In this document: piece after piece, positions 7,095 through 13,521 of the stretch
Position numbering within the stretch: the first letter of the stretch is position 1
Layout: each line of letters starts with the position of its first letter
Notes under the pieces: model-generated
Database searches by the model: none
What the model saw: the letters and a program-made list of their open reading frames with translations, nothing else
What the model was told of the DNA's origin: nothing
Program-made: the position numbers and the translations under genes
Assembly: GCA_031380225.1 (NCBI GenBank)
Contig: JANNFX010000114.1
Location: 1 to 16,321, forward strand
Origin: JANNFX01 sp031380225
GTDB lineage: Bacteria > Pseudomonadota > Alphaproteobacteria > Rhizobiales > Hyphomicrobiaceae
DNA: 16,321 nt
Reading direction: 5' to 3'

Positions 7095-7395
7095 CGAAAT
7101 GGCTCCGCGATGAAAGTCAGAAGGTATGGATCGTCTGCGAAATCCTGCACCGGTGCAAGTCGAGGGTTTAGTTATGGGAAATAGATAGTATGGACGGATC
7201 TGATATAAGCGTAGTTGCAGCAGCTTTATCGAAGCACAGGCGGTGATGACGCGGAGCGAGATCCGGCCAGTAACGTTTAGAATTGCTGCCCAGACGATCC
7301 TGTATGCTCACTGCGTTTGGATGGATTGCCATATCAGCGCGCATCCTGACTGCCATGAGTTGCTTTATGGAATCGGCTCTAACAAGAGTTTTGAT
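7095..7395. other. Divergent intergenic region with no supported gene
   Basis: This stretch lies between the divergent WD40 and exonuclease genes. It contains a perfect 12-bp palindrome and, at its right end, the exonuclease promoter, both listed separately. A minus-strand open frame of 62 codons (7168-7356) has no ribosome-binding site, low-complexity features or recognisable motif, and I do not call it. The composition is less GC-rich than in the flanking genes. Confidence 0.6.
7146..7157. promoter_or_regulatory. Perfect 12-bp palindrome, possible operator
   Basis: TGCACCGGTGCA is a perfect palindrome 51 bp upstream of the WD40 gene start on the minus strand, in a position where a repressor or activator could bind. 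No known regulator is assigned to it here. A chance occurrence is possible. Confidence 0.3.
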
Positions 7396-7396
7396 G

Positions 7397-7405
7397 TGCT
7401 ATAAT
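7397..7405 (+). promoter_or_regulatory. Extended -10 promoter element of the exonuclease-ligase operon
   Basis: TGCTATAAT matches the extended -10 consensus TGnTATAAT exactly. No good -35 box lies 16-18 bp upstream, which is usual for extended -10 promoters. Transcription would begin near 7411-7413, downstream of the ATG at 7404 and about 22 bases before the ATG at 7434, so this element argues that 7434 is the start codon in use. Confidence 0.55.
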
Positions 7406-7433
7406 GCCAGCGATTGTTGAGTGGCAAGAAACT

Positions 7434-8441
7434 ATGGCGTCTGTTGAAAGCTGGCTCTATCCAACCCCTGCCGGGCTCTATTGCATGCCTGGCGATTTTT
7501 ACTTGGATCCACCGCGGCCGGTGGACCGGGCCGTGATTACGCATGGTCATTCGGATCACGCACGCAGCGGGCACAACTCAGTTCTGGCGACGCCCGAAAC
7601 GATCGCGATTATGAAGGTGCGCTATGGCACCGGCTGCGCCGGGCGCTTCGAATCGAGCGCCTATGGCCGCCAGACCATGATCAACGGCGTCACCGTGCGG
7701 TTAACGGCGGCCGGTCACATCTTGGGCTCGGCACAAGTCACTCTAGAATGGAACGGAACACGCGCTGTGATATCCGGCGACTATAAACGTAGCGGCGATC
7801 CGACCTGCGAAAGCTATGAAGTTGTCACCTGCGATGTGTTCGTGACCGAAGCAACATTCGCATTGCCAGTGTTCCGGCATGAACCGGCTGAACAAGAAGC
7901 GTTGCGGCTCATTCAATCCGTCGCTCGCCACCCGGATCGCGCGCATCTCTTAGGCGTTTATGGCCTTGGAAAATGCCAACGCATGATCAAGTTGATCCGT
8001 AATCACGGTTACGATGCACCGATCTATTTGCATGGCGCAATGGTCAGGCTGTGCGAGTTGTATCAATCACTCGGCGTCGAACTTGGCGACGTGCGCCCCG
8101 CAACAGCCGTTGATGGAAAAACCCTTGGTGGTGCGCTCGTGATGTGTCCGCCAACTTCACTTAAAGATCGCTGGTCGGCACGGTTTCCCGATCCCTTAAC
8201 AGTGTTCGCATCGGGTTGGATGCGGGTCCGCGGCCGCGCGCGACAGCGCGGCGTCGAGTTACCTTTGGTTGTTTCGGACCACGCCGATTGGCCCGAACTG
8301 CTGGCAACAATAGTTGAGACCGGCGCCGAAGACGTGTGGGTTACGCATGGCCGCGAAGACGCACTAGTCCATCAACTTGCGAGCATGGGACGGCGGGCTC
8401 GCGCGCTATCTCTTGTTGGCTACGAAGACGAGGCGGAGTAG
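7434..8441 (+). CDS. Ligase-associated DNA exonuclease (metallo-beta-lactamase fold)
   Basis: This 335-aa protein belongs to the metallo-beta-lactamase-fold exonucleases encoded beside bacterial ATP-dependent ligases, sometimes misnamed mRNA 3'-end processing factors. The zinc-binding motif THGHSDHARSGH is at residues 36-47 (His37, His39, Asp41, His42), followed by AAGHILGSA, the metal-ligand Asp in ISGDYKRSGD, VSDHADW, and a C-terminal WVTHG. The N-terminus PTPAGLYCMPGDFYLDP matches the family start. An ATG at 7404 would add ten residues but overlaps a consensus -10 element; family members also begin a few residues before the PTPAGLY motif, so 7434 is chosen. It probably trims DNA ends before sealing by the ligase, whose gene begins 3 bp after its stop. 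Confidence 0.88.
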   Translation: MASVESWLYPTPAGLYCMPGDFYLDPPRPVDRAVITHGHSDHARSGHNSVLATPETIAIMKVRYGTGCAGRFESSAYGRQTMINGVTVRLTAAGHILGSAQVTLEWNGTRAVISGDYKRSGDPTCESYEVVTCDVFVTEATFALPVFRHEPAEQEALRLIQSVARHPDRAHLLGVYGLGKCQRMIKLIRNHGYDAPIYLHGAMVRLCELYQSLGVELGDVRPATAVDGKTLGGALVMCPPTSLKDRWSARFPDPLTVFASGWMRVRGRARQRGVELPLVVSDHADWPELLATIVETGAEDVWVTHGREDALVHQLASMGRRARALSLVGYEDEAE

Positions 8442-8444
8442 ACG

Positions 8445-10028
8445 ATGCGCTCATTTGCGCACCTCCTCGATAGCTTATCGACGTCGCAAAGCCGCACCGC
8501 AAAACTGCGTTTGATGTCTGACTATTTTCGCGCAACGCCTGATCCGGATCGCGGTTGGGCGTTGGCAGCATTGAGCGATGGGCTTGATGTTTCGGTTCCT
8601 ATCCGGCGCGTATTGTCCGGGTTGATGGCCGATAAAATCGATCCCGTTTTGTATAAACTTTCGCGCGATTATGTGGGGGATACGGCAGAGACTGCCGCGT
8701 TGTTATGGCCGGATCAGCAAACGAATGCGCCACCACCTGCACTTTGCGTGATTGTCGATCGCATCAAAGCGGCCCAAGGCACCGCCGCGCTGTCTCGTGA
8801 AATCGGTTCGCTCCTTGATGTCATGACTGTGCGGGAACGCTGGGCATTCCTGAAACTGATCAGCGGCGCCCCCCGTGTCGGCGTATCAGCACGGCTCACA
8901 AAAACTGCTTTGGCAGAGATGTCTGGCAAGGCTGTCAGCGAAATTGAGGAAGTCTGGCATTCCCTGACACAGCCGTATGTCAGCCTGTTTGCTTGGCTTG
9001 AAGGTCGCGGCCCACGTCCCGATCCAGCCGGAAAACCTGTATTCAGGCCTATGATGCTAGCCAATCCGATTGAAGACCGCGACTGGGCCGAACTTTCGGC
9101 CGATGAAATCGCCGCCGAATGGAAGTGGGACGGCATTCGCGTGCAAGCGGTCATGCAAGGCAGTGACGTTCGACTGTATTCGCGGACTGGCGATGATATC
9201 TCATCGAGCTTTCCCGATTTGACCGGCGCACTGGGGCATTTGGATGCGGTGGCAGACGGCGAACTCCTCGTGGTCCGTGACGGTAGCGTGCAGCCCTTCA
9301 ATGACTTGCAACAACGCCTAAACCGCAAAACCGTAACCTCAAAAATGATGCGCGATTTTCCCGTGCATCTGCGCTTGTATGATCTGCTATTCGAAACCAG
9401 CGCGGACTTGCGCAACCTCCCATTTCGAGACCGTCGAGAGCGGCTCGAGTCGTGGCACAGCAAGTCAAAACCACCGCGCACAGATTTGAGCGCGCTTATT
9501 GCGTTTCGTGATCTAACGCACCTGAAAGACATCTGGTCAGGGACACGTGATGGGGCCATTGAAGGCCTGATGCTCAAGCGTTGGTCGAGCCCGTATCTTG
9601 CTGGCCGCCCAAAAGGCCATTGGTATAAGTGGAAGCGCGCTGCCCTGACCGTTGACTGCGTCTTGATGTATGCTCAGCGAGGCTCAGGCAAGCGGTCATC
9701 ATTCTATTCGGATTACACGTTCGGAGCTTGGAAAACCGGTGACGATGGCACACGCTCGCTGGTGCCTGTCGGCAAAGCTTATTCTGGCTTCACGGATGTG
9801 GAATTGAAGCAACTCGACACATTCATTCGCGCCAACACTACCGAAAGTTTTGGTCCAGTCCGGGCGGTCGCTCAAAAACTGGTGTTTGAAGTGGCCTTTG
9901 ACGCAGTGCAGAACTCGAACCGCCACAAATCCGGCGTCGCCATGCGCTTCCCGCGTATTCACCGCATTCGTTGGGACAAACCGGCAGTTGAAGCCGACAC
10001 GCTAGAAGCGATTATCGCTTTGATCTAG
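8445..10028 (+). CDS. ATP-dependent DNA ligase
   Basis: This 527-aa protein of the bacterial ATP-dependent ligase family is often encoded with the exonuclease before it. It seals nicks through a lysyl-AMP intermediate. Residues 1 to about 200 are the helical N-terminal DNA-binding domain (RLMSDYFRATPDPDRGWALA). The nucleotidyltransferase core follows: motif I EWKWDGIR with the nucleophile Lys227, motif III DGELLVV, motif IV EGLMLKR, and motif V WYKWKR. The C-terminal OB-fold region ends with RFPRIHRIRWDKP. All catalytic motifs are present. The start lies 3 bp after the exonuclease stop with CGGAG upstream, so the two are translationally close and form an operon. Such ligases work in non-essential repair beside NAD-dependent LigA. 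No helicase or phosphoesterase gene follows, and no terminator is visible. Confidence 0.93.
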   Translation: MRSFAHLLDSLSTSQSRTAKLRLMSDYFRATPDPDRGWALAALSDGLDVSVPIRRVLSGLMADKIDPVLYKLSRDYVGDTAETAALLWPDQQTNAPPPALCVIVDRIKAAQGTAALSREIGSLLDVMTVRERWAFLKLISGAPRVGVSARLTKTALAEMSGKAVSEIEEVWHSLTQPYVSLFAWLEGRGPRPDPAGKPVFRPMMLANPIEDRDWAELSADEIAAEWKWDGIRVQAVMQGSDVRLYSRTGDDISSSFPDLTGALGHLDAVADGELLVVRDGSVQPFNDLQQRLNRKTVTSKMMRDFPVHLRLYDLLFETSADLRNLPFRDRRERLESWHSKSKPPRTDLSALIAFRDLTHLKDIWSGTRDGAIEGLMLKRWSSPYLAGRPKGHWYKWKRAALTVDCVLMYAQRGSGKRSSFYSDYTFGAWKTGDDGTRSLVPVGKAYSGFTDVELKQLDTFIRANTTESFGPVRAVAQKLVFEVAFDAVQNSNRHKSGVAMRFPRIHRIRWDKPAVEADTLEAIIALI

Positions 10029-10119
10029 AGGCTTTCCTTGTTGCCCCGTGATGTTTGAGGTTAGCTGCGCTCGTCTCCTTAGACAGGGGAACTCTATTGG
10101 TAAACTATAGGGAGGCACA

Positions 10120-10167
10120 ATGGTTCCAATGAACCAGGCGAACATGCACTACCCATGCAGAAATTAA
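10120..10167 (+). CDS. Possible 15-residue leader peptide
   Basis: A 15-codon frame, MVPMNQANMHYPCRN, starts 5 bases after GGGAGG (in 10109-10115), one of the best Shine-Dalgarno sites in the window. Its start codon touches a perfect hairpin, TGGTTC-CAAT-GAACCA (10121-10136). It could be a leader peptide or a regulatory upstream ORF for the small genes that follow at 10265. No run of one amino acid suggests classical attenuation. No protein evidence is available, so confidence is low. Confidence 0.3.
   Translation: MVPMNQANMHYPCRN
10121..10136 (+). promoter_or_regulatory. Hairpin over the start of the 15-codon ORF
   Basis: TGGTTC (10121-10126) and GAACCA (10131-10136) form a perfect 6-bp stem with a CAAT loop. 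The stem includes the last two bases of the start codon at 10120, so folding would compete with initiation. Confidence 0.35.
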
Positions 10168-10264
10168 TCAGTAGGTGCCGGCTTCCGGGAACCTGCAGAG
10201 GACATGCGTCGTTGATTGATTGAGATTGCGGATTGTACCCGCAGCATTTTGAAGGAGGTCAACG

Positions 10265-10471
10265 ATGCTCGAACTCATTTTTGTCGTGTGCTCCGTCGTC
10301 GAAGGAGCCAACTGCCGGGAGCTTTCCCCTATGCCATTGCAACCTGGCACTCATCCCATTGCATGCTTGATCGCATCGCAAGTAGAGGGCGCCAATTGGG
10401 TTGCGGCTCATCCAAATTACTACATTCAGAGATCGACGTGTCAGCCAGCACAAACATTCGCAAAAATTTGA
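10265..10471 (+). CDS. Small Cys-containing conserved-type protein, 68 aa
   Basis: This 68-aa protein is preceded by AAGGAGGT (10252-10259), an almost perfect Shine-Dalgarno site 5 bases before the ATG; this decides the frame here. It begins MLELIFVVCSVVEGANCREL and continues with PIACLIASQVEGANWVAAHP and a Cys near the end, giving Cys9, Cys17, Cys34 and Cys59. I know this layout from small uncharacterised alphaproteobacterial proteins (hydrophobic N-terminal strand, C-x7-C, a PxxC segment, WxxxHPxxxxxxxxC), but cannot name a domain. The N-terminus is not a typical signal peptide. An overlapping frame from 10216 is a shadow through this region. Function is unknown. It is probably co-transcribed with the gene at 10483. 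Confidence 0.75.
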   Translation: MLELIFVVCSVVEGANCRELSPMPLQPGTHPIACLIASQVEGANWVAAHPNYYIQRSTCQPAQTFAKI

Positions 10472-10482
10472 GCAAGTTAAAA

Positions 10483-10764
10483 ATGGCTCTCGACAGTAAA
10501 ATTAGTGAGGACAAAAGCGTCCCTTGCACCCTCTTAGACGCTGCGAAGGTGAGCCCTAGCACTGTCTTTGAGCACCCAATAGATATCCTCACGCAGTCAG
10601 AGCTGTCGAATGCGGACAAAGGGTCTATTCTCAAACAATGGAAAGCGGACGAAATTGCATTGCAGATTGCAGAAAGCGAAGGAATGGGCGGCGGCGAACC
10701 GGCAAAACTCGATGAAGTGAATCAGGCGATAGCAATAATTGAAAAAACACGAAACAATTGCTGA
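10483..10764 (+). CDS. Small conserved-type protein, 93 aa
   Basis: This 93-aa, mostly helical, cytoplasmic protein shows a pattern seen in many short rhizobial-type proteins of unknown role: VSPSTVFEHPIDILTQSELS, then ADKGSILKQWKADEIALQIA, then a GMGGGEP loop and a closing helix DEVNQAIAIIEK. The HPxD-[LI]-[LI] and LxxxDKxxILxxWxxD spacing is the recognisable core. The frame stays open upstream to 10216, but that part overlaps the well-supported 68-aa gene, so it is not coding. Possible starts are ATG 10483 (chosen; 11 bp after the previous stop) and GTG 10438, which would overlap the previous gene by 34 bases. Neither has a strong Shine-Dalgarno site. Function is unknown. Confidence 0.65.
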   Translation: MALDSKISEDKSVPCTLLDAAKVSPSTVFEHPIDILTQSELSNADKGSILKQWKADEIALQIAESEGMGGGEPAKLDEVNQAIAIIEKTRNNC

Positions 10765-10815
10765 CGTCAAACGTTGTTATCACACTTGGCGTCAACAACA
10801 TAATTCAGGTGTTCA

Positions 10816-10950
10816 ATGCTGTACGTGCTTTTAGCAATGTCACCGTTTTTAGTTATGGTCTCGACACTTGTGTACCTTGAAAGTGTCAGAGATCGAGGCA
10901 TTGATTCACAGCGTGGACACAGCCAAAAACCTAGTCGGCGGCATAAATAA
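10816..10950 (+). CDS. Possible single-span membrane micro-protein, 44 aa
   Basis: The frame codes for MLYVLLAMSPFLVMVSTLVY followed by a charged tail (LESVRDRG, then QKPSRRHK), the layout of a small bitopic membrane protein with one span of about 18 residues and a basic cytoplasmic tail. CAGGTG lies 5 bases before the ATG. An alternative frame of 69 codons from a TTG at 10868 to 11077 overlaps it; that one has no ATG and runs antisense into the sodC remnant. I favour the 44-aa frame, with low confidence because it rests on hydrophobicity and a modest ribosome site only. Confidence 0.35.
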   Translation: MLYVLLAMSPFLVMVSTLVYLESVRDRGIDSQRGHSQKPSRRHK

Positions 10951-11007
10951 TGCGCCGTTGAAAAAACTTATCGCTCACTTGGCCGAGGCCCTTCTTGGCA
11001 AATCGCC

Positions 11008-11243
11008 TCACATCTGTACAATGACACCAGACACGATACGGCCCTTACCGCCACTATGTTCCGGCGTATCGGAATAGCGATCGCCACCCTCGTGAATGAT
11101 CAGGGAACGCGCTGCGATGCCGGTAAGTCGCTGGGTTAAATATTGCCCGGTGCCATCTGTTGATTTCGCGCGTTAACTGGATCTGCGGGCGAAGCACCAG
11201 ACGACTGAGCGAAGCTCAACCCGTTGGTTGCGATCAACATCAT
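11008..11243 (-). pseudogene. sodC: Decayed periplasmic Cu/Zn superoxide dismutase gene
   Basis: Read on the minus strand, 11172-11008 codes for a 54-residue fragment with no start codon, bounded upstream by an in-frame TAA. It ends in LIIHEGGDRYSDTPEHSGG then GRIVSGVIV, which matches the C-terminal region of Cu/Zn superoxide dismutases (the LxIHxGGDNxSDxP and GGxGxRxACGVI signatures). In another frame, 11243-11136 gives a 35-residue start, MMLIATNGLSFAQSSGASPA, that looks like the end of a signal peptide with a cleavage site. The central region of about 100 residues that carries the HxH copper ligands is missing. The signature Cys is Ser. So this is a remnant with an internal deletion and a frameshift. 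SodC normally dismutates superoxide in the periplasm; this copy cannot. Confidence 0.7.
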
Positions 11244-11458
11244 AAAAGCTCTAGCGCTGAAAGCATTTTCCGATAATTCAAGTTAAGTTCCCAACACAGC
11301 GTATGGCGAAGAGTTTGCTTCACTAAGAATGTATGGAACCTAACGGTGCGGGCGGCATTTTGATGGATGAACAGATCCAGCCGTCATGGACCCGTCGCGT
11401 CTCACAATCCTTCAGCCGTTTATCCAATTTCGGTCTTCAACTTTGATGGTGCCAACGC

Positions 11459-12679
11459 ATGTTGACGGCAAAGAAGGATCTGCGCGGTGGACGTCCGTTG
11501 TGGGACGATGACCGTGGGCCACGGCTTCGAACAAAATCGCGATTGACATTTGAGTCATGCGAAATTGCGGTTGTGGGCGGCGGCGTCAGCGGCGCACTCA
11601 TTGCATTAACTTTAAGCCGTGCCGGCTTCGACGTCGTCGTGATTGACCGGCGCAAACCGGGCTCAGGCAGCACAGCGGCGAGCACCGCCATGATCCAATT
11701 TGAACTGGATACGCCGTTACGTGAACTGTCAGAAAAAATTGGCTCCATGAAAGCAGTGCGTACATATCGACGATCATTGAAAGCGGTTGCTGATTTAAAG
11801 TCATTTACAATCACTAATCGGATTACTTGTGATTGGCGCAGCCGGAATGCGCTTTACCTTGCTGGAAATGTGGCCGGGTCGCGTGGATTAAAGCTCGAAT
11901 CACTGGCTCGTCAGCGAGTCAGTCTGCCATCACACTTCCTTGACGCCGATACCTTGCAGCGCGAATTCGGTATCGAGCGCACAGGCGCTATTTTGTCAGA
12001 AGGTGCAGCAGAACTCAATCCTTCTAAATTAACTTCAGGAGCATTGCTGGCCGCGCAAAGATACGGAAGCCGCATTTATTCTCCGCATGAAGTTGCGAGT
12101 GCGATGTCTCATAACAATGGGGTCCAGCTGGTCACAAAAACCGGTGGGACGATAACCTGCAAGAAAGTAGTCTTCGCGACAGGGTACGAAACGATCAAAT
12201 CCTTGCCAAAAGCGCGCTTCGATATCACTTCGTCTTGGGCTGTCGCGACACAGCAGCTCCCGCCCGAATTGCTCTGGCCATCGCGCTGTCTCATTTGGGA
12301 AGCATCAGACCCCTATCTCTACGTTCGAACAACGACTGATGGCAGGATCGTTGCAGGTGGAGAAGATTCAAAATTGCGTGCACCGGATCGGCGCGACGCC
12401 GCAATTCCAAATAAAGCCAAAGCGATTATGGCCAAACTGAACATGTTGCTTCCAGGCCGGAACCTTCGCGCCGATTATGCATGGAGCGGCGCTTTTGCGG
12501 TCAGCCCAACCGGAATGCCAATTATTCAGGGCGTTAAAGGGTTAGCAAACTGCATGACTGTGCTCGGGTGCGGCGGGAACGGCATCACATTCAGCATGAT
12601 TGCTGCCCAAGTTGTAAGCAATTGGGCAAAGGGCAATCGCGATCCGGACGCAGACTTGTTTGAGGAAGCGGGAAAATAA
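11459..12679 (+). CDS. FAD-dependent oxidoreductase, DAO (glycine/D-amino-acid oxidase) family
   Basis: This 406-aa cytoplasmic flavoprotein has no signal peptide. The Rossmann FAD motif is EIAVVGGGVSGALIAL (Gly40, Gly42, Gly45), with the ribose-binding acid in VVVIDRR (Asp63) and the DAO-type GSGSTAASTAMIQFELDTPL segment after it. The C-terminal FAD loop is AWSGAFAVSPTGMPIIQG, then LGCGGNGITFS. The N-terminal DLRGGRPLW stretch before the Rossmann fold is typical of a subgroup of these oxidoreductases. Substrate is unknown; amines or amino acids are usual for the fold. The ATG at 11459 is the first start after an in-frame stop, with weak GGTG upstream. It lies 222 bp before paoA on the same strand and may or may not be co-regulated with it. 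The 215 bp upstream show no promoter I can assign. Confidence 0.85.
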   Translation: MLTAKKDLRGGRPLWDDDRGPRLRTKSRLTFESCEIAVVGGGVSGALIALTLSRAGFDVVVIDRRKPGSGSTAASTAMIQFELDTPLRELSEKIGSMKAVRTYRRSLKAVADLKSFTITNRITCDWRSRNALYLAGNVAGSRGLKLESLARQRVSLPSHFLDADTLQREFGIERTGAILSEGAAELNPSKLTSGALLAAQRYGSRIYSPHEVASAMSHNNGVQLVTKTGGTITCKKVVFATGYETIKSLPKARFDITSSWAVATQQLPPELLWPSRCLIWEASDPYLYVRTTTDGRIVAGGEDSKLRAPDRRDAAIPNKAKAIMAKLNMLLPGRNLRADYAWSGAFAVSPTGMPIIQGVKGLANCMTVLGCGGNGITFSMIAAQVVSNWAKGNRDPDADLFEEAGK

Positions 12680-12901
12680 ACGCTGGCTGGCCCATCAATG
12701 CGAAATTTTTTGACGCTCGACCACGTAACCGTATGAGCCTCTGCAAGGCGATTCGATTTTAGATCGTAGTCCTGAAGCCTGGGCCAGATCCCTATGTCAA
12801 AGGTGCGGGAACCAAACAAACAGGTCAAGAGTTTATCAAACTCAACACGACCTCAACTGACAACATTAGTATCGAGCGATACTGAACAAAAGGCGGCGAC
12901 C

Positions 12902-13519
12902 ATGGCGGGTGATGGCATAGTTCGTCCTGTATCCGTCCAACGCCGTCAATTTCTGACCGTCGCCGCCGCGACAGCAGCGGCTCCACTGATGCTCAAAGCA
13001 TCGTCTCAAAGCGCGTCGAGTGCCGATAAAGCCGCGACCGGCCGGGAACTTCACACTACGACACTTGTTGTGAACGGCAAAAACGTAACAGTCACTGCTG
13101 ATGCGCGTACGACGCTACTTGATGCGTTGCGTGAGTATGTTGGGTTAACGGGTACCAAGAAAGGCTGTGACCATGGGCAATGTGGTGCTTGCACCGTACA
13201 TGTCGATGGCAAAAGGGTTCTATCGTGTTTGACGCTCGCCGCGATGACGGCTGGCCGTTCCGTGACAACAATTGAAGGGTTGTCCGATGCGGACGGTCCG
13301 CTCCATCCAATGCAGCAGGCGTTCATTGATCACGATGCGTTCCAGTGCGGATATTGCACCCCCGGCCAAATTATGTCGGCCGTCGCATTGATAAATGAAA
13401 ATCCCAAACTTTCAGAACCGGAAATTAGAGAGCTGATGAGCGGTAACATCTGCCGATGCGCTGCGTACCCCAATATTGTTACTGCCATCATGCAGGCAAA
13501 AGTTAAGATGGGATCATAG
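12902..13519 (+). CDS. paoA: Aldehyde oxidoreductase 2Fe-2S subunit, Tat-exported
   Basis: This 205-aa small subunit of a periplasmic molybdenum aldehyde oxidoreductase resembles E. coli PaoA/YagT. It carries two 2Fe-2S clusters between the molybdenum centre of PaoC and the FAD of PaoB. A Tat signal lies at the N-terminus (VQRRQFLTVAAATAAAPLML, twin Arg at 14-15). The first cluster is plant-ferredoxin-like, GCDHGQCGACTV (Cys89, Cys94, Cys97) plus Cys109. The second uses QCGYC (Cys149, Cys152) and NICRC (Cys184, Cys186). The frame is open from an ATG at 12794, but AAGGCGG precedes 12902 and the n-region is then of normal Tat length, so 12902 is chosen; the longer form would add 36 residues. 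It is first in the paoABC operon, with the paoB ATG 2 bp after its stop. A weak TTGACG at 12710 could be a -35 box. Confidence 0.9.
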   Translation: MAGDGIVRPVSVQRRQFLTVAAATAAAPLMLKASSQSASSADKAATGRELHTTTLVVNGKNVTVTADARTTLLDALREYVGLTGTKKGCDHGQCGACTVHVDGKRVLSCLTLAAMTAGRSVTTIEGLSDADGPLHPMQQAFIDHDAFQCGYCTPGQIMSAVALINENPKLSEPEIRELMSGNICRCAAYPNIVTAIMQAKVKMGS

Positions 13520-13521
13520 GC

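Noticed and set aside
8714..9577. 287-codon minus-strand frame opposite the ligase
   Set aside because: Mirror of the ligase reading frame; Ser/Arg-rich product with no motif, while the plus strand carries all ligase motifs.
10216..10482. Upstream part of the 182-codon frame as coding sequence
   Set aside because: TTG start without ribosome site, and it overlaps out of phase the 68-aa gene with a near-perfect Shine-Dalgarno site; its residues show no family pattern.
10868..11077. 69-codon plus-strand frame with some helical character
   Set aside because: Only TTG or GTG starts, no ribosome site, and its end runs antisense through the sodC remnant. It could still be real, but I cannot support it.
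11333..11446. 37-codon frame beginning MEPNGAGGILMD before the flavin oxidoreductase gene
   Set aside because: Weak ribosome site, no recognisable pattern; a chance frame is likelier.
12794..12901. 36-residue N-terminal extension of PaoA
   Set aside because: Poor ribosome site at 12794, and it would place the twin-arginine motif about 50 residues in; AAGGCGG before 12902 gives a normal Tat signal.
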